Assembly: GCA_946887155.1 (NCBI GenBank)
Contig: CAMPKM010000113.1
Location: 1-8,033 of the forward strand
Length of the DNA: 8,033 nucleotides
Source of the DNA: an uncultured Gemmatimonadota bacterium
Lineage (GTDB): Bacteria > Gemmatimonadota > Gemmatimonadetes > Gemmatimonadales > Gemmatimonadaceae
Reading direction: 5' to 3'
The position numbers and the translations under genes were made by a program. Positions 1 to 5,789 of the stretch are shown here, in pieces; position 1 is the stretch's first letter; the number at the start of each line of letters is the position of its first letter. The notes under the pieces are model-generated. The model saw only the letters and a program-made list of their open reading frames with translations. It was not told where the DNA came from and made no database searches.

Positions 1-271
1 TCGGGTCGATAACGCAGCGTACCCCACGACGGTGGAAGGACTGCAGGCACTTCGCACGCGACCAGCGCAGGCAGTGACGGAGCTGATCTGGAAGGGTCCT
101 TATCTCCGCAAGGAACTCCCTAACGATCCCTGGGGTCGGCCCTACGTCTACGTTTCTCCGGGAGTCGTGAATTCCGAGTCGTACGACCTGTACTCGCTCG
201 GTCGTGACGGAAAGATCGGTGGCCTCGAAGAGGATGCCGACCTCACGTCATGGGGTGGGTCGGTCAAGTGA
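1..271 (+). CDS. gspG: Major pseudopilin GspG of the type II secretion system, C-terminal part (5' end outside window)
   Basis: GspG is the main subunit of the periplasmic pseudopilus that pushes substrates through the secretin. Only the last 89 residues are visible, read from base 2, so the prepilin signal and N-terminal helix lie to the left. The family hallmarks are clear: the start of the visible part reads DNAAYPTTVEGLQAL, matching the GspG DNGRYPTT-GLQAL block; then follow a KGPYL motif, NDPWGRPY, and SLGRDGKIGG (bases 194-223) with downstream acidic residues and a TSW motif. In GspG proteins this last segment forms the calcium-binding loop that stabilises the subunit; the Asp residues here are present, so calcium binding is inferred. 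The stop TGA at 269-271 overlaps the GTG start of gspF. Loss of the 5' end is due to the window edge, not a mutation. Confidence 0.95.
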   Translation, partial: RVDNAAYPTTVEGLQALRTRPAQAVTELIWKGPYLRKELPNDPWGRPYVYVSPGVVNSESYDLYSLGRDGKIGGLEEDADLTSWGGSVK

Positions 272-1452
272 CGACTCGGTCTTACCGATACCGCGCGTTC
301 ACGCGCGATGGCCAGCCTACGGCGGGGGTCATCGTCGCCGTGGACATGGAAGCCGCGACTCGCAAGCTCCGCGAGCAGGTGTCGTTCATCGAAAGCATCT
401 CGCCGGCGCTGTGGCAATATCGACGCTCGACCGCAGCGACGGAGTTGGCCACTGGTCTGCGAATCTTCGCGACGCTGCTTCGATCCGGACTTCCTCTCAG
501 CAAAGTCCTCGGAATCTTTGAAGAGGTTGCTCCACGTAGCTGGCGAGCTGCATGGCCGTCTATTCGCTCGCGCGTTCGGGAAGGTGGAAGCTTCTCCGAA
601 GCTTTGCGGGAGTCCTCGCTGGGGATTCCGCGAGACGTTCTGGGAATCGTGGCCGCGGGAGATAACGGCGTTGGGCTCATCGACGCGGTCGAACGTGCCG
701 CCACGGTCGCTGAAGGTCAGGCTCGAATCAGAAAAGCCATCAAAGGCGCACTCGCTTATCCGTTGCTGTTGCTGGCCGTGGGGCTTGTGACGTTCACCGT
801 TCTCTTCACCACTGTCCTTCCACGATTCGCTTCCATCATCGCAGACCTGGGGCAACAACCACCGCCGCTCACGACTGTGTTGATCAACGTCGGAAGCTTT
901 GCTCAGAATTCCGGATTCGTCATTCTGTGTCTCCTGGGTGGGATGGCACTCGCGTTTCAGGCTTGGGTCCGCACCGAAGGCGGTCTGCGGCGGTTTCACC
1001 AGTTCCTTCTTCAACTCCCTGCCGTCGGCTCGTTACGTCTGGCCTCGGCAACCTCGCGAACGCTTCACACACTTGCCGCCCTGATCGACAGCGGTGTGCC
1101 AGTCGCCACGGCGCTGGTACACGTCGCGCCGTCGTCGGGCGATGCGGAAGTCGGGGCGCGAATCCTCACGGGCCGAACGTCGATCACCCGTGGTGGATCA
1201 ATTGCGACATCCCTTCTGGATGCCCACGCCATTACCGCGTCGGCGGCGCGATGTCTCAGGGCAGGCGAGGAAAGTGGAAGGTTGTCGGCACTGATGAGAC
1301 ATGCCGCCGAGCTCGAAAGCAGTCGTGTCGAGCAGATGTTGAAGACGCTCACGCGCCTGCTCGAGCCCGCGCTGATCCTTTTCTTCGGCTTGACGACGGC
1401 TGCCATCGCCATGGGTCTGCTGCAGGCGGTGTACGCGGTGCGACCATCATGA
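268..1452 (+). CDS. gspF: Type II secretion inner-membrane platform protein GspF
   Basis: GspF is the polytopic inner-membrane protein of the T2SS assembly platform, thought to pass the motion of the GspE ATPase to the growing pseudopilus. The product is 394 residues, normal for the family (about 400). It has the usual layout: a short N-terminal part (YRYRAFTRDGQPTAG), a first GspF/PilC domain (about 60-185) with EGGSFSEAL and the ALAYP...LPRF segment, and a second, diverged copy (about 262-386) with TRGGSIATSLL and AGEESGRLSALM. Hydrophobic segments lie near 162-184, 213-235 and 365-388. I chose GTG at 268 because it overlaps the gspG stop as GTGA, like most other junctions here, and puts the family N terminus at residue 1. 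An ATG at 250 in the same frame would add six residues and is less likely. The stop overlaps the gspH start as ATGA. Confidence 0.94.
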   Translation: MTTRSYRYRAFTRDGQPTAGVIVAVDMEAATRKLREQVSFIESISPALWQYRRSTAATELATGLRIFATLLRSGLPLSKVLGIFEEVAPRSWRAAWPSIRSRVREGGSFSEALRESSLGIPRDVLGIVAAGDNGVGLIDAVERAATVAEGQARIRKAIKGALAYPLLLLAVGLVTFTVLFTTVLPRFASIIADLGQQPPPLTTVLINVGSFAQNSGFVILCLLGGMALAFQAWVRTEGGLRRFHQFLLQLPAVGSLRLASATSRTLHTLAALIDSGVPVATALVHVAPSSGDAEVGARILTGRTSITRGGSIATSLLDAHAITASAARCLRAGEESGRLSALMRHAAELESSRVEQMLKTLTRLLEPALILFFGLTTAAIAMGLLQAVYAVRPS

Positions 1453-1715
1453 AGGCGCGTTCCGGATTCACGTTGATCGAGCTCCTGGTCGTCATAGCGA
1501 TCATCGCCACCTGTGCCGTGGTGAGCGGGCTCGCACTCGAACGCGCGCTCCCGCGTGTAACCGCTACCTCGCCCGAAACCCGCATGGCCCAACTTCGGAT
1601 CGAGGCCATTCAGCGAGGTCGCCCTCAAAGCACGGTACTCGACAGTTCCGGACGACGAGTGACCGCGATGCCTGACGGGCGCGTACTTGTCGACTCGCAG
1701 CCCATCCCAAGGTGA
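1449..1715 (+). CDS. gspH: Short minor pseudopilin, GspH-like
   Basis: This small protein (88 residues) has a textbook class III prepilin signal: a short basic leader (MKARSG), predicted cleavage after Gly6 before Phe7, Glu at mature position 5, and a hydrophobic helix to about residue 30. In T2SS operons the gene between the pseudopilin/platform genes and gspI is gspH, a minor pseudopilin that joins the GspI-J-K tip to the GspG shaft; the name rests mainly on this position. The segment MAQLRIEAIQRGRP fits the amphipathic helix of GspH (often LR-EAIRRGRP). The C-terminal beta domain is much shorter than usual: GspH is commonly around 150 residues or more. The reading frame ends in a GTGA overlap with gspI, so the short length looks natural and not caused by a frameshift. 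It may be a reduced GspH or another minor pseudopilin. Confidence 0.75.
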   Translation: MKARSGFTLIELLVVIAIIATCAVVSGLALERALPRVTATSPETRMAQLRIEAIQRGRPQSTVLDSSGRRVTAMPDGRVLVDSQPIPR

Positions 1716-2059
1716 CCAGGCCAATCCGACGCGGATTTGCGCTGATCGAGTCGGTCATATCGTTAGCCATCCTCGGGCTGGCTGGTATGGCTGCATCGTC
1801 GATCGTCGTACAGTCGTACGACAGCGTGCGTCGAGCGCAAGCGCGCGAGGCAGCTGTTCGCGCCGCGAGCTCCTTCATGGAAGCTGTCGCGTTATGGTCC
1901 GCTGCCGATCTCGATCGGCGGTTGGGAGAACGGGATCAAGGGCCGTGGCGGCTCAGGATCCAGAGAAGTGGAGCAGGCTTGTATGACGTGAGGTTGAGCG
2001 ATTCCTCAAAGGTGTTGATTACAACCCGGCTGTTCCGTCCCTCTGTCAGCGCTCCATGA
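1712..2059 (+). CDS. gspI: Minor pseudopilin GspI
   Basis: GspI is a minor pseudopilin that forms the pseudopilus tip with GspJ and GspK and is thought to start pilus assembly. The product is 115 residues, close to the usual GspI length. Its prepilin signal is MTRPIRRG followed by FALIESVISLAILGLAGMA: predicted cleavage after Gly8, Phe at mature +1 and Glu at +5. After the helix there is a small globular part with WRLRIQRSGAGLYDVRL, resembling the beta-strand section of the family. The start is GTG at 1712, supported by the GTGA overlap with the previous gene and by placing the leader directly at the N terminus. It ends in an ATGA overlap with gspJ. Identity as GspI in place of another minor pseudopilin rests on size and on lying between H and J. 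Confidence 0.83.
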   Translation: MTRPIRRGFALIESVISLAILGLAGMAASSIVVQSYDSVRRAQAREAAVRAASSFMEAVALWSAADLDRRLGERDQGPWRLRIQRSGAGLYDVRLSDSSKVLITTRLFRPSVSAP

Positions 2060-2601
2060 CCATCCGCAGACGGAGTCGCCTGCCTAACGGATTCACGATT
2101 ATCGAGATGATCGTAGCGCTGGCTGTCGCCGGGTTGATTGTCACGACTGGCCGGCTTCTGGTCGAGACCATTGGGCGTGGGGCGTCCGACCTGCTCAACA
2201 GTACCGCCAGCCTTGGCGGTGCCGCGAACGCCGAGGATCTCGTTCGCACGACGGTCAGCAGGTTGTCAGCCGCGGGCCGGGACGAACCGTTCGTAGGCAC
2301 CGCGAAAGTGGCGCGCTTTGCTACGCACTGCTTGGTTGCCGGTGGGTGGCTCGAACAGTGCTCTGCGACGATCCGCGTGGACTCGTCGGCAAGCGGAGTC
2401 AGCGTAATCATGACATCTCCAGCGTTAGACCGCGTCATTCTGCGGAATCAACTGCGGTACGCCGCGTTGATGTTCCTCGAGTCGAGCGAGCGAGGTGGAG
2501 TCTGGCGCACTGAATGGTCGGGCACACGTACCGCGCCACTCGCCATCGGAGTTGATGTCGGATTGGACACGATGATCCTTCGAATAGGGTCGCGCGGATG
2601 A
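2056..2601 (+). CDS. gspJ: Minor pseudopilin GspJ
   Basis: GspJ is the minor pseudopilin that binds GspI and GspK in the pseudopilus tip. The product is 181 residues, in the normal range for the family. The leader MTIRRRSRLPNG is basic; cleavage is predicted after Gly12, with Phe at +1 and Glu at +5 (FTIIEM), followed by a hydrophobic helix to about residue 32. The globular part has features seen in GspJ: a long helix with Arg-rich spacing (EDLVRTTVSRLSAAGRD), then FVGTAKVARFAT, then strands ending in the last residues. Cys92 and Cys102 bracket a short loop and could form a disulfide in the periplasm; this is inference. Both ends overlap neighbours as ATGA. Its place between I and K supports the name. 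Confidence 0.84.
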   Translation: MTIRRRSRLPNGFTIIEMIVALAVAGLIVTTGRLLVETIGRGASDLLNSTASLGGAANAEDLVRTTVSRLSAAGRDEPFVGTAKVARFATHCLVAGGWLEQCSATIRVDSSASGVSVIMTSPALDRVILRNQLRYAALMFLESSERGGVWRTEWSGTRTAPLAIGVDVGLDTMILRIGSRG

Positions 2602-3542
2602 GGACACGCTGTGTTCGGCCGCGGAAGCGGAGAGGATTCGTTCTGTTGGTAGTCCTCTGGGTCACAACCGCCGTAGCCACCATTTCACTCGCTGCCGTGC
2701 TGATCGCACGACAAGAAATCGGCGCCGCCACGAACCGCGCCGCCATCATCGAAGCGACGTGGCGGGCCGAAGGTTGTGTCGAGACGATGATCATCGGGCT
2801 CCAGACTGCGTTGTGGGCGGATGCACCCGACACGCCAACTCTGCAGGCGCGCTGGAATGAACTTCGCACGCTCGTCAGGCACGCTATAGTCGTACCACCA
2901 GGGTGTTCTGCATCGGCCCGGGCTGACGGTGCCACTCGAAACATCAACGCCCTGAGCAGCGATCAGCTAATCCGGCTTCTCCTGAGCGCTGGGGTGAGTC
3001 ATCGGTCCGCGTTCGCGGTCGTGGCCGCAATTCTGGACTGGCGCGATGACGACACGATTGCGCGTCCGGGTGGGGCTGAGTCAGCGTGGTACGCGGACAG
3101 GCTACTGGCGCACCCGAGGAATGGCGACGTTCGGGCCTCGGAGGAAATGCTCCTCATTCGCGGCCTCGCGGAAATCAGGGGAATCGATACGCTGCTTGGC
3201 GTGGACCGCCCGCCAGTCGTGTGGAGCCAGGCTCCGCTGCCCGTGTTGGCGAGCTTGCCGGGTATGTCGGTGGAGGCTGCTTCTATAGTAGCGCAGCATC
3301 GCCGCCGCGGGCAGCCAATCGTTGATCCGACCGCCTTGTTGCCCCTGCTCGCCGGCGAAGCGCGCGACTCGCTGGAGACTCATGCGGCGGAATTGTTGTC
3401 AATGACGACCGCCATTCCGGAATCGTGGACGCTTCGCGCGATTGCGCACGGTCAGCGCACTCCGGTCGACGCGATTCTCGATGTTCGAGTTGCTCTGGGG
3501 AACGATCGCCTCGCCGTGCTCGAACGAACGAGGCGTCCATGA
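2598..3542 (+). CDS. gspK: Minor pseudopilin GspK
   Basis: GspK is the largest minor pseudopilin and caps the tip of the pseudopilus. The product is 314 residues, typical for GspK. The leader is very basic (RPRKRRG) with predicted cleavage after Gly13, and the mature end FVLLVVLWV has Val at +5 where other pseudopilins have Glu; lack of Glu5 is a GspK hallmark. The inserted alpha domain is visible: NINALSSDQLIRLLLSAG (about 115-132), then AILDWRDDD (144-152), PGGAES and PRNG, followed by SEEMLLIRGL (181-190), all matching the GspK pattern of a hairpin-helix repeat, DWRD and a second helical repeat. A later segment (about 214-253, LASLPGM...) looks like another helix-hairpin-helix unit. Both ends overlap neighbours as ATGA. 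No sign of decay. Confidence 0.93.
   Translation: MRTRCVRPRKRRGFVLLVVLWVTTAVATISLAAVLIARQEIGAATNRAAIIEATWRAEGCVETMIIGLQTALWADAPDTPTLQARWNELRTLVRHAIVVPPGCSASARADGATRNINALSSDQLIRLLLSAGVSHRSAFAVVAAILDWRDDDTIARPGGAESAWYADRLLAHPRNGDVRASEEMLLIRGLAEIRGIDTLLGVDRPPVVWSQAPLPVLASLPGMSVEAASIVAQHRRRGQPIVDPTALLPLLAGEARDSLETHAAELLSMTTAIPESWTLRAIAHGQRTPVDAILDVRVALGNDRLAVLERTRRP
3530..3533 (+). promoter_or_regulatory. Shine-Dalgarno site for gspL
   Basis: GAGG lies five bases before the ATG at 3539, inside the 3' end of gspK. It is one of the clearer ribosome binding sites in the operon. It supports 3539 as the start of gspL over upstream in-frame starts such as the one at 3425, which would add 38 Ser/Arg-rich residues encoded inside gspK. 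Confidence 0.6.
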
Positions 3543-4717
3543 CGACAACTATCGGCATTTCCGTAGAAGCAAACGATGTGTTCGCGGTCGTTGTTACGCG
3601 CGGCCGAGCCACTCGTGCCGTACACTGTCCGCTCGACAGCTCAGTTGATCTTCGCGAGGCGCTCGTGACGGTATTGGCGTCGGTCGGCAAAACTGCAAAG
3701 GACACCGATACACGGATCGTGCTCGGCCCGACTCGCTGCCAGACCCGCGGGTTAGCGGACGTTCCCCTAACGGGTGATCGAAAGGCGCTCGACGCCGTGA
3801 TCAGGAACCAGGCTGGCATGTTGTTCCGAAATGGCGCGGGCGGTGTCATAACGATCTCCCGAGAAAAGCGACCCGGTTGGGCAGAGTGCTTTGACGCGGC
3901 TACCGTCGACCTGATTACCGAAACATTGCGGGAGTTGCGGTTCGGGCTCCGCGCGATAGTCTCGGTTCCGACGGCGCTAGCGGTGCGAACGGGGACCGGA
4001 TCGTTCGAGTGGAGCGATGGTGGAATCGTTATGCGCGGGGAATGTGACGGAGGGCGATTGATCCATCTCGATCGCGCATTCCATGCTCGCGAGACGACAA
4101 CCGAGGCCGGCACCCCAGCGCAAGTGCGGGTCATCGACCCGAATCGGGAGCCGAGGCTCGCTCCGGCACTGGCCGCTGCCATGTCGAGACTTCCGTTCCC
4201 AATCGGGATCAACCCGCACAAAACTCGTCGCGCGCGCCCAGTACCGAGGTGGCGCCTGCATGTCGCCAGCGCTGTTTTCGCTACTGCGTTAGTCGTTGCC
4301 TTGGTGAGTCCGTTTGCGGTGGTCGAGTTGATCCATTCCAGGGACGCTGCAGCGCTCGGCTCCATGGCGCCAGCCGTCCGCAGGGCGGAAGAGCGAAGAC
4401 GCTCGCTCGCGAGCATCGAAACAACGCTTGCTGCGATCCGTGGCTTCGAGCATCGCACGCGAAACTGGGCCGCGCTCCTCGCGGAAGTGACTCACCTGCT
4501 GCCGCCTAACGCGACCATATCGCAGTTCCAGGCTGACAGCGCCGGTGGTCACTTGGTTGTGTTCAGCGATCGCGCAATGGACGTCCTCGTCGAGCTGGAA
4601 TCGTCGGAGTCGTTCGTAACCTCCGTGCTGGACGGGGGAATCGGCCGCGAACGAATCGGCGAGCGTGACCTGGAAAAGGCCACCATTCGCTTTGAATTCG
4701 GTGGGCGAGCGCGATGA
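3539..4717 (+). CDS. gspL: Type II secretion inner-membrane protein GspL (PilM-like plus PilN-like domains)
   Basis: GspL is a single-pass inner-membrane protein that recruits the GspE ATPase through its cytoplasmic domain and pairs with GspM in the periplasm. The product is 392 residues, normal for GspL. Residues 1 to about 225 look like the actin-like (PilM-type) cytoplasmic domain: an opening strand (TTTIGISVEAN), VLGPTRCQTRGLADVPL, and a central AIVSVPTALAVRTG. One membrane segment follows at about 241-265. After it come a likely helical stretch (about 268-305) and a periplasmic PilN/GspL-type ferredoxin-like domain with the diagnostic WAALLAEVTHLLPPNATISQF (310-330) and VLVELESSESF (349-359). 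So the protein joins in one chain what type IV pilus systems split into PilM and PilN. The ATG at 3539 overlaps the gspK stop as ATGA and has a GAGG five bases upstream. The stop overlaps gspM. Confidence 0.87.
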   Translation: MTTTIGISVEANDVFAVVVTRGRATRAVHCPLDSSVDLREALVTVLASVGKTAKDTDTRIVLGPTRCQTRGLADVPLTGDRKALDAVIRNQAGMLFRNGAGGVITISREKRPGWAECFDAATVDLITETLRELRFGLRAIVSVPTALAVRTGTGSFEWSDGGIVMRGECDGGRLIHLDRAFHARETTTEAGTPAQVRVIDPNREPRLAPALAAAMSRLPFPIGINPHKTRRARPVPRWRLHVASAVFATALVVALVSPFAVVELIHSRDAAALGSMAPAVRRAEERRRSLASIETTLAAIRGFEHRTRNWAALLAEVTHLLPPNATISQFQADSAGGHLVVFSDRAMDVLVELESSESFVTSVLDGGIGRERIGERDLEKATIRFEFGGRAR

Positions 4718-5301
4718 ACGACACGTCGAGCGCCGCTCGGAACCGCCGAGCGATGAGACTTGGAATTGTCGTCATCGTCGGCATTCTCACGACGTCGAAG
4801 GGATTGCCGGTCTATCGGTCGTTGCTCGCGGAATCTGACGCCGAGATGCTGACTCAACGGGCGCGCCTCGAACAGGCGCAAGCGTTAATCGGTCAAGCCG
4901 CTGCCGACTCGGTCCAGTCGGTCGCGACGACACGGGAGCTCTCACTCAGAGAAAGCGGACTCTTTCAAGCTGCCAGCCTCGCCAGTGCTTCGGCGAACCT
5001 GAGCAATCTCGTCGCGGACGCCGCAGCCGATGCCGGTGTGTCCGCTGGACCGATGCAGGTGTCGCCCGACACGTCAGCGACTCGAGCGATCACGCGGATC
5101 TCGGTCTCCGGAAACGTCAAAGGAGATATCCGGCGTATTGCGGAGTTCTTGAACGCGCTCGCCGAGTCGCCGAAGTTGGTGCGCGTACGTGAGCTGACGA
5201 TCTCTGCCCCGGACTTTCAAGCGTCGGGAGGAGTTCCTACGCAGTTGGACGTGTTCCTCGTCATCGACGCGCTGGCACTCGTGACCCGAACTGCGTCGTG
5301 A
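4714..5301 (+). CDS. gspM: Type II secretion inner-membrane protein GspM (PilO-like)
   Basis: GspM is a bitopic inner-membrane protein that binds GspL and stabilises the assembly platform; PilO is its type IV pilus counterpart. The product is 195 residues. A short cytoplasmic end (MNDTSSAARNRRAMR) leads into a hydrophobic segment near 15-28, which is short and moderately hydrophobic, then a helical region likely to form a coiled coil (about 36-105, rich in Ala, Glu, Gln and Leu). The C-terminal part (about 115-190) reads as a ferredoxin-like fold with ITRISVSGNVKGDIRRIAEFLNALAESPKLVRVRELTIS, the usual PilO/GspM strand-helix-strand, and closes with LDVFLVIDALAL. Sequence alone barely tells GspM from PilO; the neighbours decide. 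The start overlaps gspL as ATGA. The stop is shared with the next start. Confidence 0.82.
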   Translation: MNDTSSAARNRRAMRLGIVVIVGILTTSKGLPVYRSLLAESDAEMLTQRARLEQAQALIGQAAADSVQSVATTRELSLRESGLFQAASLASASANLSNLVADAAADAGVSAGPMQVSPDTSATRAITRISVSGNVKGDIRRIAEFLNALAESPKLVRVRELTISAPDFQASGGVPTQLDVFLVIDALALVTRTAS

Positions 5302-5789
5302 TGCGTCGAGAGGTTCTTGAGCGTGCACTGTGGATTGCGACATGCGCCGTTGCGTGCACAGGCACCCTGGCGACGATGCGCCTCCGTCCGGAAGCAACGA
5401 TCGCGCCGCGTGCGAGTACCGGGCGAGCAGCGTTCGCCGGAATCAGCACGGAACCGGATGGCGATAGCCTCGTTGCCATGATCATCAGCGCCAATCCGTT
5501 TCGCCTCGATAGGCGGGGCGTTGAAGCGACCGTAGTGGAGGTTGCTCCACCGGTTGTCGACACCGCCCCTCCGAAGCCCAGCGCGCCGGAACTCATGCTT
5601 CGCGGTACATTCGGCGGTCCGGTTTGGGAAGCGCTCGTCGAAGGCCTTCCTGGCGTTCGGGGTGCCGTCGTCGTAAAGGCGGGGCTCACCTTTGGCCCGT
5701 TTCTAATCGTGTCGGTAAAGAAGGACTCGCTCGTTGTGCGTTCAGGTGACCAGCAGTGGACTTACGGAGTGGTTGTCCCATGGAATTGA
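5301..5789 (+). CDS. gspC: GspC/PilP-like periplasmic linker protein with an HR domain
   Basis: GspC ties the inner-membrane platform to the secretin: its homology-region (HR) domain binds the N0 domain of GspD. The product is 162 residues from ATG 5301, or 163 from GTG 5298, which would restore the 4-base GTGA overlap; ATG is preferred as the stronger codon. Numbering from 5298, an N-terminal membrane segment lies near 9-27, followed by a periplasmic stretch with the short motif ISANPFRLDRR (63-73), a Pro-rich linker (84-97), then an HR-type beta domain (98-160): LMLRGTFGGPVWEALVEG, VVVKAGLTFGPFLIVSVKKDSLVVRSG. There is no PDZ or coiled-coil extension, so it is shorter than classic GspC and close in layout to PilP, though PilP is normally a lipoprotein and no lipobox is seen. 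The location just before gspD fits either name. Confidence 0.72.
   Translation: MRREVLERALWIATCAVACTGTLATMRLRPEATIAPRASTGRAAFAGISTEPDGDSLVAMIISANPFRLDRRGVEATVVEVAPPVVDTAPPKPSAPELMLRGTFGGPVWEALVEGLPGVRGAVVVKAGLTFGPFLIVSVKKDSLVVRSGDQQWTYGVVVPWN
5766..5769 (+). promoter_or_regulatory. Shine-Dalgarno site for gspD
   Basis: GGAG ends ten bases before the ATG at 5780, inside the 3' end of the gspC-like gene. It favours ATG 5780 over the in-frame GTG at 5756, which would put eight extra residues ahead of an otherwise good signal peptide. The 10-base gene overlap here is the longest in the operon, so gspD may be initiated more independently than its neighbours. Confidence 0.6.

Noticed and set aside
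944..959. Sequence resembling a sigma-54 promoter (TGGCAC, five bases, TTTCA)
   Set aside because: The -12 element deviates from TTGCA and it lies inside gspF with no gene start nearby; likely chance.
148..1014. Minus-strand open frame of 288 codons opposite gspG/gspF
   Set aside because: Low-complexity, highly charged translation without motifs, opposite clear GspG and GspF coding sequence.
927..1448. Upstream extension of the gspH frame inside gspF
   Set aside because: The prepilin leader must be at the N terminus, and ATG 1449 gives a six-residue leader; the extension reads as an out-of-frame shadow of GspF.
1805..1822. Perfect 7-base inverted repeat with a 4-base loop in gspI
   Set aside because: Inside coding sequence, no T-tract, and a few such stems are expected by chance in 8 kb.
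1904..1919. 6-base stem with 4-base loop in gspI
   Set aside because: Short, within coding sequence, expected by chance.
3283..4458. Minus-strand open frame of 391 codons opposite gspK/gspL
   Set aside because: Ser/Arg/Thr-rich, no recognisable domain, fully opposite well-supported genes. Long antisense frames are common in GC-rich DNA.
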